Source: Microbacterium saperdae (GTDB lineage Bacteria > Actinomycetota > Actinomycetes > Actinomycetales > Microbacteriaceae). From it: 64,000 bases of DNA. Positions 16,905 to 26,588 of this stretch are shown one piece after another. The translations under genes were made by a program, and so were the position numbers. Under the pieces are notes generated by a model. It saw nothing but the letters and a program-made list of their open reading frames with translations, was not told where the DNA came from and made no database searches. The stretch spans positions 868,001 to 932,000 of the forward strand of contig NZ_VFOX01000001.1 of the NCBI RefSeq assembly GCF_006716345.1, given 5' to 3'. Numbering within the stretch: position 1 is the stretch's first letter; every line of letters begins with the position of its first letter.

Positions 16905-17794
16905 CCGTTCCTGTTCTCACACCCCGTCCGGCCACGGACGAGCAGACCCCCGCACCCGGCGAGGCGGCGCCGGCGAGCCCGCGGAGGATCCGCCGCCTGC
17001 GCGGCCGCTCCTGGGGCCTCTACCTCGCGGTCGCGGTCGTCTCCCTCGCCGTGCTCTGGGCGCTCATCCCCGGAGTGTTCGCCCCCGGCGACCCGCTGAC
17101 CGGCACCCCCGCCGACAAGCTCCTCCCGCCCAGCGCGGCGCATTGGTTCGGCACGGACACGCTCGGGCGTGATCTGTTCGGCCGTGTCGTGCACGGGGCG
17201 GTGCACTCGCTCTCCGGAGCGCTCATCGCCGTCACCGTCGGGCTCGCGCTCGGCACGCTGCTCGGCGCGATCGCCGGAGCGCTGGGCGGCGTCGTCGACG
17301 ACGTGCTGATGCGCATCGTCGACGTGCTGCTGGCCATCCCCGGCCTGCTTCTCTCGCTCTCGGTGATCATCCTGCTCGGCTTCGGGACCGTGAATGCGGC
17401 GATCGCGGTCGGCCTGGGCAGCATCGCGGCCTTCGCCCGGCTCATGCGCGCCGAGGTCGCGCGTGTGCGACGCACCGAGTACGTCGAGGCCGCCTACGGC
17501 AGCGGCGCGACGTTCTTCACCGTGCTGCGTCGGCATGTGCTCCCGAACTCGCTCACCCCGATCGTCGCGCTCGCCGCGTTGCAGTTCGGCAGCGCGATCC
17601 TGGCGATCTCCACGCTCGGCTTCCTCGGCTACGGCGCGCCGCCGCCCACTCCGGAGTGGGGCCTTCTCATCGCCGACGGACGCAACTACATCGGGACGGC
17701 CTGGTGGTTGACCGCGCTCCCCGGCCTCGTCGTCGTGGCGGTCGTCCTGAGCGCCAACCGCATCAGCCACCGGATCGGAAGGGCGGCCCGATGA
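16901..17794 (+). CDS. ABC transporter permease (DppC/NikC type)
   Basis: A 297-residue permease with a cytoplasmic Pro/Ala-rich tail of about 35 residues, a first helix near residues 40-60, the DppC-type segment HWFGTDTLGRDLFGRVVHG, and the EAA loop YVEAAYGSGATFFTVLRRHVLPN. The ATG at 16901 overlaps the stop of the upstream permease, and its own stop overlaps the ATPase start, so four genes in a row are ATGA-coupled. Confidence 0.9.
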   Translation: MTVPVLTPRPATDEQTPAPGEAAPASPRRIRRLRGRSWGLYLAVAVVSLAVLWALIPGVFAPGDPLTGTPADKLLPPSAAHWFGTDTLGRDLFGRVVHGAVHSLSGALIAVTVGLALGTLLGAIAGALGGVVDDVLMRIVDVLLAIPGLLLSLSVIILLGFGTVNAAIAVGLGSIAAFARLMRAEVARVRRTEYVEAAYGSGATFFTVLRRHVLPNSLTPIVALAALQFGSAILAISTLGFLGYGAPPPTPEWGLLIADGRNYIGTAWWLTALPGLVVVAVVLSANRISHRIGRAAR

Positions 17795-19419
17795 GTGTTC
17801 TCGCGGTCCAGGACCTGCGGGTCTCCTACGCCACCCGTACGGGGCAGCGTGATGTCGTGCACGGCGTCTCGTTCGAGATCGGCGAGGGCGAGACCCTGGC
17901 GCTGGTCGGGGAGTCGGGGTCGGGCAAGTCCACCACGGCGCATGCACTGCTCGGGCTGCTGCCCGCCGGTGGGCGTGTCGAGGGCGGCAGCGTGCGACTG
18001 GGCGAGCTGGAGATCGCGGGGTGGACGGATCGCGCGCTGCGCAGCATCCGCGGACCCGAGATCGGCCTGGTGCCGCAGGACCCGACCACCTCGCTCGACC
18101 CCGTGCGCACGATCGGTGCGCAGGTCGAGGAGATCCTCCGGCTGCACGGCCATCGCGACCGACGCTCCCGGCGTGCGCGGGCCATCGAGCTGCTCGACCG
18201 CGTCGGCATCGACGACCCCGACCTGCGCGCACGGCAGTATCCGCATGAGCTGTCCGGCGGCATGCGCCAGCGGGTGCTGATCGCCACCGCGATCGCCCTG
18301 CGGCCGCGACTGCTGATCGCGGACGAGCCGACCAGCGCGCTGGATGCGACCGTGCAGCGCCGCGTGCTCGACCTGCTCGACGAGCTGCGCCAGGAGGAGG
18401 GCACGAGCATCCTGCTGGTCACCCACGACCTGGGCGTCGCGGCCGACCGTGCGCAGCGCCTGGTCGTGCTCAAGGACGGCCGCATCGTCGAACAGGGCGC
18501 GAGTGCGGATGTGCTGGCCGCGCCGAGCGACGGCTACACGCGGCAGCTGCTCGCCGATGCGCCGGCGTTCACGACCGGTTTCCGTCGCCCGGAAGCACCG
18601 CCGTTCCTGCGGGATGCGGCCGCGGTCGCCGCCGAGAACCCCTATGCGATCGTGGCCGAGGGCCTGGTCAAGGAGTTCTCGGTCGCCGGACGCGAGCGCT
18701 TCTGCGCCGTGGACGACGTGTCGTTCCGTGTGCGGCGGGGGACGACACACGCGCTGGTGGGGGAGTCCGGGTCCGGCAAGACGACCACGGCACGCCTCGT
18801 GACGCGCTTCCACCGTCCGGATGCCGGCTCGATCCAGGTCGACGGCGACGATGTGACCACCGCATCGAGAAAGCAGCTGCGTGCGCTGCGGCGGCGCATC
18901 CAGCTCGTCTACCAGAACCCGTTCGCCTCTCTCGATCCGCGTCAGCAGATCGTCGACATCATCGCCGAGCCGCTGCAGAACTTCGGCGTGGGTTCGCGCA
19001 AGGAACGGCAGCAGCGCGCACTCGCCCTGATCGATCGGGTGTCGCTGCCCTCCGACGTCGCGCAGCGCACCCCGCGCGAGCTCTCGGGCGGCCAGCGCCA
19101 GCGGGTCGCGATCGCCCGCGCCCTGGCGATCGATCCCGAGATCGTGGTGCTCGACGAGGCCGTGTCCGCGCTGGACGTGACGGTGCAGGCCCGCATCCTC
19201 GAGCTGCTCACCTCGCTGCAGGACGAGCTCGGACTCACCTACCTGTTCATCTCGCACGACCTCGCCGTCGTGCGGAGGATCAGCCACACGGTCTCGGTCA
19301 TGCGCCGTGGCCGGATCGTCGAGGAAGGGGTCACGGAAGAGCTCTTCCACGCCCCGCAGCACGACTACACCAGGGAGCTGCTCGCCGCGGTTCCCGGACG
19401 AACGGAGGTCTCCCGATGA
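17791..19419 (+). CDS. ABC transporter ATP-binding protein, fused DppD-DppF type
   Basis: A 542-residue cytosolic protein with two complete ATPase domains. The first has Walker A GESGSGKST at residues 40-48 and signature LSGGMRQR. The second begins near residue 290 with its own GESGSGKTT and LSGGQRQR motifs, and both have aspartate-rich Walker B stretches (ADEPTSALD, LDEAVSALD). The fusion replaces the separate DppD and DppF subunits. It energises the importer encoded just upstream and overlaps its neighbours on both sides by ATGA. Confidence 0.92.
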   Translation: MSVLAVQDLRVSYATRTGQRDVVHGVSFEIGEGETLALVGESGSGKSTTAHALLGLLPAGGRVEGGSVRLGELEIAGWTDRALRSIRGPEIGLVPQDPTTSLDPVRTIGAQVEEILRLHGHRDRRSRRARAIELLDRVGIDDPDLRARQYPHELSGGMRQRVLIATAIALRPRLLIADEPTSALDATVQRRVLDLLDELRQEEGTSILLVTHDLGVAADRAQRLVVLKDGRIVEQGASADVLAAPSDGYTRQLLADAPAFTTGFRRPEAPPFLRDAAAVAAENPYAIVAEGLVKEFSVAGRERFCAVDDVSFRVRRGTTHALVGESGSGKTTTARLVTRFHRPDAGSIQVDGDDVTTASRKQLRALRRRIQLVYQNPFASLDPRQQIVDIIAEPLQNFGVGSRKERQQRALALIDRVSLPSDVAQRTPRELSGGQRQRVAIARALAIDPEIVVLDEAVSALDVTVQARILELLTSLQDELGLTYLFISHDLAVVRRISHTVSVMRRGRIVEEGVTEELFHAPQHDYTRELLAAVPGRTEVSR

Positions 19420-20438
19420 GCGCACCGTCCATCGCGTTCTTCACGCGCCTGCTCGACGATGCCGCACCCGCGGAGCGCTACGCCCTCGCGACCGCGCAGA
19501 TCCAGCAGGCCGAGCGCCACGGCATCGGCCGCGCCTGGGTCGCGCAGCATCATTTCCATGCCGCGGAGGGAGGGCTCCCCTCACCGCTGGTGTTCCTCGC
19601 GCACGTCGCGGCGCAGACGTCCCGCATCCGCCTGGGCACGGGGGTCATCACGCTCTCGATCGAAGATCCGGTGCGGGTCGCGGAGGATGCGACGGTCGCC
19701 GATCTGCTCTCCGGTGGACGCCTGGATCTCGGCCTCGGCAGCGGGGGCACCCCCTCGTCGTTCTCTCCTTTCGGGGAGGACGTGCGCGACAAGGCGGTCA
19801 CCTACGACCGCAAGCTCGGCGTGCTGCTCGACGCTCTGGGAGGACGCGACATCGGCGAGGGCAACGCCCTCTACCCGGACGCGTCCACGCTCGAGGAGCG
19901 CATCTGGCAGGCGACGTTCTCCGTGCCGGGTGGGCATCGCGCCGGCGTGCACGGCCACGGACTGCTGCTGTCGCGCACGCAGCCGCGTCGGGCCGACGCC
20001 CTGCACGCCCCCCTCTCGGCGTTGCAGGAGCCGATCGTCGACGCGTACCTGGAAGCCCTGCCCGCGGGCGTGGCTCCGCGGATCACGGCCTCGCGCACGG
20101 TGTTCGTGGCCGACGATCGCGCCGAGGCGCTGCGCTTCGCCGAGGTCGGACTGCGCCGCGCGGCCGAGGGCTTCCGGCGGCAGGGGCAGACGATCCCCGG
20201 CGACGACAGCATCGAGGAGCTGATCACTGCGCTGGACACGCATCTGGGCACGCCGGAGCAGGTCGCCGAGTCGCTCGCTGCGGATGCCACGCTCGACCGC
20301 GCCACGGAGGTCGCCTTCCAGGTGCACTCGGTCGACGCTCCGCATGAGCAGGTGCTGCGCTCGATCGAGCTCTTCGCGGAGCAGGTCGCTCCGGCACTCG
20401 GCTACACCGTGAACCCCACACTCAAGGAGAAGGCATGA
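19416..20438 (+). CDS. Luciferase-like FMN-dependent monooxygenase (KPN_01858-like)
   Basis: A 340-residue single-domain luciferase-like protein: AWVAQHHFHAAEGGLPSPLVFLAH and RLGTGVITLSIEDPVRVAEDATVADLLSGGRLDLGLGSG are the family's flavin-pocket regions. It is embedded in the importer operon (ATGA overlaps at both ends), so its substrate is almost certainly what the importer brings in or a derivative. Enzymes of this type need reduced FMN from a partner reductase, which is not encoded in the operon. The family name is recalled, not searched. Confidence 0.85.
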   Translation: MSAPSIAFFTRLLDDAAPAERYALATAQIQQAERHGIGRAWVAQHHFHAAEGGLPSPLVFLAHVAAQTSRIRLGTGVITLSIEDPVRVAEDATVADLLSGGRLDLGLGSGGTPSSFSPFGEDVRDKAVTYDRKLGVLLDALGGRDIGEGNALYPDASTLEERIWQATFSVPGGHRAGVHGHGLLLSRTQPRRADALHAPLSALQEPIVDAYLEALPAGVAPRITASRTVFVADDRAEALRFAEVGLRRAAEGFRRQGQTIPGDDSIEELITALDTHLGTPEQVAESLAADATLDRATEVAFQVHSVDAPHEQVLRSIELFAEQVAPALGYTVNPTLKEKA

Positions 20439-21055
20439 CACACGACATCGTCGATCAGATCGCGGGGGTGACGCCGGAGCTCGACGCTCTGCGCCGTCGC
20501 CGGCCGGTCACGAGGGAGCAGCTGCAGGCGAGCTTTGACGCCCTCTTCCGGCCGGTCTCGGCGGAGCACGTCTCGCAGGAGGAGCGCGAGCTGATCGCCG
20601 CCTTCGCGACGAGCCTCGCCGGGAGCACGGACGAGACCGCCGCGTTCTACGCGGACCGCGCGCGGCACGCAGACCCCGAGCGCGCGGACGTCGTGCTCAC
20701 CGAGGCGGCCGCTGCGGTGGGGAGCGGACCGTTCGGCTCCTACACCGAGCTCGGACTGCAGGACGAGAGCACGGATGGCGAACGGTACACGCCGTCGGAT
20801 GCGGTCACGGCGGCGTTGGGCGAGCGTCTCGGCGCCGCACTCGCGCACACGCACCTGCTCGTGTTGCGGCCCCGTGAGGCCTCCGGTGCCGACCTCGGAC
20901 GGCTGCTGGCCGCCGGGTGGTCGGCAGACGGGATCGTCACGCTGTCGCAGCTCGTGTCCTTCCTGGCCTTCCAGCAGCGCGTGATCACGGGCCTGCGCGT
21001 GCTCGCGGCGGCCGGCATCGCCGCCGTCTCCGAGTCCGAGGAGGAGGCAGCATGA
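20435..21055 (+). CDS. CMD domain protein (Avi_7170-like)
   Basis: A 206-residue carboxymuconolactone-decarboxylase-fold protein. The visible core is LLAAGWSADGIVTLSQLVSFLAFQQRV near residues 155-185, a helix pair typical of this fold. The classic CxxC pair of AhpD is absent, so it may be a non-catalytic partner of the following gene. It is ATGA-coupled on both sides. The role is probably redox or peroxide handling linked to the flavin monooxygenases; this is an inference. Confidence 0.78.
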   Translation: MTHDIVDQIAGVTPELDALRRRRPVTREQLQASFDALFRPVSAEHVSQEERELIAAFATSLAGSTDETAAFYADRARHADPERADVVLTEAAAAVGSGPFGSYTELGLQDESTDGERYTPSDAVTAALGERLGAALAHTHLLVLRPREASGADLGRLLAAGWSADGIVTLSQLVSFLAFQQRVITGLRVLAAAGIAAVSESEEEAA

Positions 21056-21660
21056 CCGCCGCGCACACCGCGCTCCTGCACCAGGACTCCCCGCATCCGC
21101 ACGCCTTCACCCGCGCCGAGGTCGGGTGGACGCCGCACCTGGCCCCGCTCGCCGAGGAGGAGCTGACCGCGCGCCACTACGACGGGCTGGTCGACGCCGC
21201 GCGCGCGAAGAACGACTACTTCCGTCTGCTCGCCCGCGACCCGGAGGTGCTGAAGGCACGGACGCTGGTCGACAAGGACATCTTCTACAACGTCGCCGAA
21301 GGGCTGCCGCGCGCCGACCGCGAACTCGCCGCGACCGCGGCCTCTCGGCGCAACGGCTGCGTGTTCTGCGCCTCGGTGCACTCGCGCTTCGCGGCGCACT
21401 ACAGCAAGCGCGTCGACGAGGTCGATCTGCTGCTCGACGAGGGGGTGGATGCAGAGCTCGGCGAACGGTGGAACGCGATCGTCGCGGCCTCCGTCGCGCT
21501 CACCGACACCCCGAGCGCATTCGGGGAGGCGGAGATCGCGCGACTGCGTGCCGTCGGGCTCGACGATCTCGAGATCGCCGACGTCATCCACGGCGCCGCG
21601 TTCTTCAACTGGGCCAACCGGCTGATGCTCTCGATCGGACGACCGGTCGCCCCGACCTGA
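21052..21660 (+). CDS. Alkylhydroperoxidase domain protein (Avi_7169-like)
   Basis: A 202-residue AhpD-like protein. The redox motif is intact: C103 and C106 in NGCVFC followed by H110 in SVHSRF. AhpD-type proteins reduce hydroperoxides using this cysteine pair. It is last in the ATGA-coupled operon, next to a cysteine-free CMD homologue, which suggests a heteromer of an active and an inactive subunit. It may detoxify peroxide or hydroperoxy-flavin products of the two monooxygenases. Confidence 0.85.
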   Translation: MTAAHTALLHQDSPHPHAFTRAEVGWTPHLAPLAEEELTARHYDGLVDAARAKNDYFRLLARDPEVLKARTLVDKDIFYNVAEGLPRADRELAATAASRRNGCVFCASVHSRFAAHYSKRVDEVDLLLDEGVDAELGERWNAIVAASVALTDTPSAFGEAEIARLRAVGLDDLEIADVIHGAAFFNWANRLMLSIGRPVAPT

Positions 21661-21670
21661 TCTGATCAGC

Positions 21671-22615
21671 TCAGGGGATCAGCACGATCTTGCCCGAGGC
21701 GGCGCCGGATTCCACGAGTTCGTGGGCCTGCGCCGCTTCGGCGAGAGGCAGTTCGGGGCCGAGTTCGATCGTGAAGTCGCCGGAGGCGAGCAGGGCGATC
21801 GTCTCGGGAAGCGCCTCGGCGCGCCAGGCGAGCTCCTCGGCGGTCAACGGGTGCGGCGATCCTCCGGAGAAGGCGCGGATGCCGAAGGACGCGCCATCCG
21901 GCCCGCGCACGATGGTCGCGATGCGGTCGCGGTCGGCGACGAGAGCCAGAGATGTCTCGATCGCCTCGTCCGTGCCCGCACAGTCCAGCGCCACGGTGAC
22001 GTCCTCGGTCGCGGCTCCGCGCACGCGCTCGAGCAGACCTTCGCCGTAGGCGACCGGGATCGCGCCGAGCTCGCGCAGCTGATCGTGCCGGGCGGGACTC
22101 GCGGTCGCGATCACCGTCGCGCCCCAGGCCACCGCGAACTGCACGGCCGCCTGTCCGACGGATCCGGAGCCGCCGTGCACGAGCAGCACATCGTCGGCGG
22201 TGACCCCGAGGGAGCGCAGCGCCTGGTACGCGGTGCCGGCGGGGATGCCGATGCCGGCGCCCTCCGCGGCGGTGACGGAGTCGGGGAGGGGCGCGAGGTT
22301 CGCGGTCGGGACGAGCAGCAGGTCGGCGTACGTGCCGACCGTGTCGCGGATCGCGACGCGGTCTCCCACCGCGTAGTCGTCGACGCCGGGGCCGACCGAG
22401 TCGATCACACCGGCACCGTCGTAGCCGACGGGGCGGGGCTCGGTGATGGGCGGCGAGGGACGCCTGCCGCCGCGGATCTTGGCATCGATCGGGTTGACGC
22501 CCGCCGCCTCGATGCGCACCACGACCTCGCCGTCACCGGCGAGGGGATCGGGTACCTCGCTGAGATGCAGGACGTCGGGGGAGCCGATTTCGGTGTAGAC
22601 GATCGCGCGAGCCAT
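21671..22615 (-). CDS. NADPH:quinone reductase-like zinc-independent medium-chain dehydrogenase
   Basis: A 314-residue medium-chain dehydrogenase/reductase. The N-terminal GroES-like domain carries VVRIEAAGVNPIDAKIRGG, the Rossmann domain has VHGGSGSVGQAAVQFA near residues 140-156, and structural-zinc cysteines are lacking, all typical of quinone oxidoreductases. The enzyme likely reduces quinones or enones with NADPH in the cytosol. It is a single gene, convergent with the AhpD operon (10-base gap). The ATG at 22615 sits 6 bases from a TAGCCT -10 box. Confidence 0.87.
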   Translation of the reverse strand: MARAIVYTEIGSPDVLHLSEVPDPLAGDGEVVVRIEAAGVNPIDAKIRGGRRPSPPITEPRPVGYDGAGVIDSVGPGVDDYAVGDRVAIRDTVGTYADLLLVPTANLAPLPDSVTAAEGAGIGIPAGTAYQALRSLGVTADDVLLVHGGSGSVGQAAVQFAVAWGATVIATASPARHDQLRELGAIPVAYGEGLLERVRGAATEDVTVALDCAGTDEAIETSLALVADRDRIATIVRGPDGASFGIRAFSGGSPHPLTAEELAWRAEALPETIALLASGDFTIELGPELPLAEAAQAHELVESGAASGKIVLIP

Positions 22616-22621
22616 GCAGCC

Positions 22622-22627
22622 AGGCTA
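22622..22627 (-). promoter_or_regulatory. -10 box, leaderless promoter
   Basis: Minus-strand TAGCCT lies 6 bases before the ATG at 22615. It also falls in the 23-base gap behind the helicase stop codon, so the quinone reductase can be transcribed on its own. Confidence 0.45.
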
Positions 22628-22638
22628 CCCGCCGCAGG

Positions 22639-25600
22639 TCACCGTCCGGCGAGTGCCTTCAGGATGCGCTGGGGCGACACCGGCTGCGCGGTGCCCAGGC
22701 GCTGTGCGAACACGCTGATCCGGTACTCCTCGAGCAGCCAGCGCGTCTCGACGAGCGCGGGGGATGCTCCGGGGGAGAGCGGGATCGTGCCACCGGCATC
22801 CTCGAACGCCTTCGCCATGCGTTCGTACTCGGTCATGCGCGCACGGTCCTTGCCCGGTTCGCTCGCGAGCATCTTCAGGCGGTCGAGCATGCCGGCGAGG
22901 TATCGCGGGAAGTGCGCCAGCCGCTCGATGCCGGCCGCCGAGACGAAGCCGGGATGCAGGAGGCCGGACAGCTGCGTGCGGATGTCGTTGAGCGGCCCCA
23001 GCAGAGCGAGCGAGTTCTGCGACTTGATGCCGCGCTCGACCTCGCGCGACGAGGTCAGGATCCGGGCGACTAGCGAGACGCACGCGAACAGGTCGTCGAC
23101 CAGGGCGGCGGAGACCGCATCGCGCACACGAGCGAAATCGGCCTCGGTGCGGATGACGCCGCCCGGCACGATCCGTTCGATCGCGGCACGCGCGACCGCG
23201 GCGCGGCAGTCCTCGATCAATGCCGCGGCGGAGGAATACGGCGAGGCGGCGAGTGCCAGCTTCTCCTGGCTCGTGAGGTGCTCCTGCACGTACGACGAGG
23301 GGGACGGCACCGCGAGCAGCACCAGCCGCAGCACGCCGTCACGGGTCGCGGCCGCCGCGGCATCCGCCGTCGACTCCACGCGCACCGACGCGGTCTTGCC
23401 CTGATCGACGATCGCGGGGTATCCGCGCACGACGCCGCCGGCGACGCGGGTGCCGAGCACCTCCGGGAGATCGCCGAACGTCCATGCGGTGAGGCCGTCC
23501 TGCTCGATGGGCCCGCGGGCCGAGGCCGCCGCCACCGAGGCCGACGCCTCCTTCGCACCGCCGCGCGGACGCGGAGGTGCCGCGATCGACCGGGCCACAC
23601 TGCTGCGCGCCCGGTCGGACAGCTGCTGCTGCAGCACGGTGAGGTCGCGGCCGGAGCCGGCCGTCCTCCCGCGCTCGTCGACCGCGCGGAAGTTCATGCG
23701 CAGGTGCGCCGGCACCCGCTCCTCCTCGAAGTCGGCCGCCGAGACGAGCTGATTCGCGAGGGGCTGGATGAGCCGCGCGAGCGCCTCCTTCAGGGTGCGT
23801 GCGGGCAACCCGCCGTGCGACTCCGGGCCCTCGCCCTCGAGCTCGGCACCGAACTTCTCCGCCCAGTCCGCCGCGGGCACCACGTGGCGCCGGATGGCCT
23901 TGGGGAGGGCGCGCAGCAGACCGGTGATGAGTTCGGCACGCAGCCCCGGCACCTGCCAGTCGAATCCACGGTCCTCCACCTGCGCGAGCAGTGCGAGGGG
24001 GATGACCACGCTCACGCCGTCGTCGGCGGCGCCGGGCTCGAAGCGGTAGGCGAGGCCGAGCACCTGGTCGCCCTGCGTCCAGCGCGTCGGGAATTCGCTC
24101 TGATCGGCCCGCTCATCGTCGTCGAGCAGATCGCCCTCGCGCATCACGAGCAGCTTCGGGGTGCTCTGCAACGCCTCGCGCCACCACGCTTCGAAGGAAC
24201 GGACATCGAACACGTCGGCGGGGATGCGCTCGTCGTAGAAGCGGTACACGGCCTCATCGCCGGCGAGGATGTCGCGACGTCGTTCCCGTTCCTCGAGCTT
24301 CTCGAGACGCTTGCGCAGTTCGCCGTTGCTGCGCCAGAAGGCGCTGACGCGCTTGTCGATGCGCGTCGGATCCCATTCGCCCTCGACCAGCGCATGGCGC
24401 AGGAACAGCTCGCGTGACGCCGCCCGATCGATGCGCGCGAACTGCACGCGCCGCCGTGGGATGATCTCGAGCCCGAACAGCGTCACCTTCTCGAATGCGA
24501 CGGCCGCGCCGGCATCCTTCGACCAGTGCGGTTCGGTGACCTGACGCTTGGCGAGGTCGCCGGCGAGCGATTCCGCCCAGGCCGGATCGATCGCGGCGAC
24601 CGTGCGGGCGAACGTGCGCGACGTCTCGACGATCTCGGCGGCGATCACCGCCGGGGGACTCTTCTTGCGCAGGCCGGAGCCGGGGAAGATCGAGAATCGG
24701 ATGCCCCGGGCGCCGCGGTACTCCGCGATGCGACGTTTCGGGTCCTTCGCGGGGGAGTGCGACTTGCCTGCGGGCGCGCTGCGCTCATCGAGGATGCCGA
24801 TCTGCGACAGGAGACCGGACAGGAGGGCGCGGTGGATCGCGTCGGGGTCGCTCGTCCCGGCGTCGCCGCCCTGACGGTCGGGCGACTTCACGAGCGTGCG
24901 CAGCTGCCGGTGCACGTCGAACCATTCCCGCACCCGCACGTAGTTCAGGTGCTCGGCGCGGCACAGCCGTCGGAAGGCACTGGATCCGAGCTCGCGCTGC
25001 TGCTCGCGCAGGTGATTCCAGAGGTTCAGGAGAGTCAGGAAGTCGCTGGTCGGATCCACGAAGCGCGCGTGCAGCCGGTCGGCCTCCTCGCGGCGCTCCT
25101 CCGGACGTTCCCGCACATCCTGGATGGTCATGCCCGACACGATCGCGAGCACGTCGCGCGTCACGGTGGAGGCAGAGCTGGCGCGGCCCGCCTCGATCAG
25201 CATGCGGGCGAATCGCGGATCGATCGGCATGCGCGAGATGTCGCGACCGATGCGGGTGAGGTGCGGGGAGCCGTCCCGGCGAGACGGTTCGACGGCTCCG
25301 AGCTCGGTGAGCAGATCGAACGCGGCCTTCACTCCGCGGGAGTCCGGCGGGGTCAGGAAGGGGAACGCCGCGATGTCGCCGAAGCCCAGCGACAGCATCT
25401 GCAGGATGACCGATGCCAGCGAGGTGCGCAGGATCTCGGGCTCGGTGTACTCGGGGCGGCGGTCGAAGTCCTCTTCGCTGTACAGCCGGATCGCGATGCC
25501 GTCGCTCGTGCGGCCGGCGCGGCCGGAGCGCTGGTTCGCCGAGGCCTGCGAGATCGCCTCGATCGGCAGGCGCTGCACCTTCGAGCGGTTGCTGTAGCGG

Positions 25601-26580
25601 GAGATGCGCGCTGTTCCGGTGTCGATCACGTAGCGGATGCCTGGAACCGTGAGGCTCGTCTCGGCGACGTTGGTGGCCAGGATCACGCGGCGGCGCACAC
25701 CCGCGACACGGCTGCGCTCGAAGACCCGGTGCTGCTCCGCGGCGGAGAGGCGTCCGAACAGCGGGAGCACCTCGGTGGGGGAGCGGTCGTGGGCGTAGGC
25801 GCCGCGCACCGCATCCGCGGCGTCACGGATCTCGGCCTCGCCGGGCAGGAACACCAGCACATCACCGGGCGCCTCGCGGTCCAGCTCGCGCAGCGCAGCG
25901 ACGATCGCCGAGACCTCGTCCTCCGGCTCTCCCTCGACTCCTTCTTCCGTCTCCTCCGTCTGTCCGCGATAGCGGATCTCCACGGGATACGTGCGGCCCG
26001 ACACCTCGATGATCGGCGCCGGCACCGGATCCTCGTCGGCTCCTGATCCCGATGAGGGGGCGAAATGCCGCGCGAAGCTCTGCGGATCGATCGTGGCCGA
26101 GGTGATGATGACCTTGAGGTCGGGGCGTTCCGGGAGGATCCGCACCAGGTAGCCGATCAGGAAGTCGACGTTGAGCGAGCGCTCGTGGGCCTCGTCGATG
26201 ATGATCGTGTCGTACCGCGTGAGCAGTCGGTCGCGGTGGATCTCGTTGAGCAGGATGCCGTCGGTCATCAGCGCGATGCGCGTGTCGTCGGAGACCTTGT
26301 CGGTGAAGCGGACCTTGTAGCCGACGAGGGTGCCGAGCTCGACCTGCAGCTCCTCGGCGACGCGCTCGGCGATCGTGCGCGCGGCCAGGCGACGCGGCTG
26401 TGTGTGCGCGATGCGCGTGCGCCCGAGCTCGAGAGCGATCTTGGGCAGCTGCGTGGTCTTGCCCGAGCCGGTCGCGCCGGCGACGATCACGACCTGGTTG
26501 TCGCGGATGGCGTCGGCGATCTCCTCCCTGGCCGCACTGACGGGCAGCTCCGGGGGATACGAGATCACGGGTGTGGACAT
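22639..26580 (-). CDS. hrpA: ATP-dependent RNA helicase HrpA
   Basis: A 1313-residue DEAH-box helicase, the full length of HrpA. Walker A GATGSGKTT is at residues 35-43, the DEAH box at 129-132, SATIDPQSF follows (motif III), and QRSGRAGR marks motif VI. The middle has the helicase-associated HA2 and OB-like domains. The C-terminal third corresponds to DUF3418, which is specific to HrpA. Family members unwind RNA and rescue stalled or collided ribosomes. It is monocistronic; a TACGAT box lies 8 bases upstream with a GGAGGG stretch between. Confidence 0.95.
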   Translation of the reverse strand: MSTPVISYPPELPVSAAREEIADAIRDNQVVIVAGATGSGKTTQLPKIALELGRTRIAHTQPRRLAARTIAERVAEELQVELGTLVGYKVRFTDKVSDDTRIALMTDGILLNEIHRDRLLTRYDTIIIDEAHERSLNVDFLIGYLVRILPERPDLKVIITSATIDPQSFARHFAPSSGSGADEDPVPAPIIEVSGRTYPVEIRYRGQTEETEEGVEGEPEDEVSAIVAALRELDREAPGDVLVFLPGEAEIRDAADAVRGAYAHDRSPTEVLPLFGRLSAAEQHRVFERSRVAGVRRRVILATNVAETSLTVPGIRYVIDTGTARISRYSNRSKVQRLPIEAISQASANQRSGRAGRTSDGIAIRLYSEEDFDRRPEYTEPEILRTSLASVILQMLSLGFGDIAAFPFLTPPDSRGVKAAFDLLTELGAVEPSRRDGSPHLTRIGRDISRMPIDPRFARMLIEAGRASSASTVTRDVLAIVSGMTIQDVRERPEERREEADRLHARFVDPTSDFLTLLNLWNHLREQQRELGSSAFRRLCRAEHLNYVRVREWFDVHRQLRTLVKSPDRQGGDAGTSDPDAIHRALLSGLLSQIGILDERSAPAGKSHSPAKDPKRRIAEYRGARGIRFSIFPGSGLRKKSPPAVIAAEIVETSRTFARTVAAIDPAWAESLAGDLAKRQVTEPHWSKDAGAAVAFEKVTLFGLEIIPRRRVQFARIDRAASRELFLRHALVEGEWDPTRIDKRVSAFWRSNGELRKRLEKLEERERRRDILAGDEAVYRFYDERIPADVFDVRSFEAWWREALQSTPKLLVMREGDLLDDDERADQSEFPTRWTQGDQVLGLAYRFEPGAADDGVSVVIPLALLAQVEDRGFDWQVPGLRAELITGLLRALPKAIRRHVVPAADWAEKFGAELEGEGPESHGGLPARTLKEALARLIQPLANQLVSAADFEEERVPAHLRMNFRAVDERGRTAGSGRDLTVLQQQLSDRARSSVARSIAAPPRPRGGAKEASASVAAASARGPIEQDGLTAWTFGDLPEVLGTRVAGGVVRGYPAIVDQGKTASVRVESTADAAAAATRDGVLRLVLLAVPSPSSYVQEHLTSQEKLALAASPYSSAAALIEDCRAAVARAAIERIVPGGVIRTEADFARVRDAVSAALVDDLFACVSLVARILTSSREVERGIKSQNSLALLGPLNDIRTQLSGLLHPGFVSAAGIERLAHFPRYLAGMLDRLKMLASEPGKDRARMTEYERMAKAFEDAGGTIPLSPGASPALVETRWLLEEYRISVFAQRLGTAQPVSPQRILKALAGR

Positions 26581-26588
26581 AGCCCTCC

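Noticed and set aside
14006..18232. Long minus-strand frames opposite the importer genes (692 and 715 codons)
   Set aside because: They are low-complexity shadows of the strongly supported ABC transporter genes on the plus strand.
21662..21682. CTGATC/GATCAG repeat between the AhpD and quinone reductase genes as a terminator
   Set aside because: It is only six bases per arm, overlaps the stop codons and has no T-run, so it is too weak to call.
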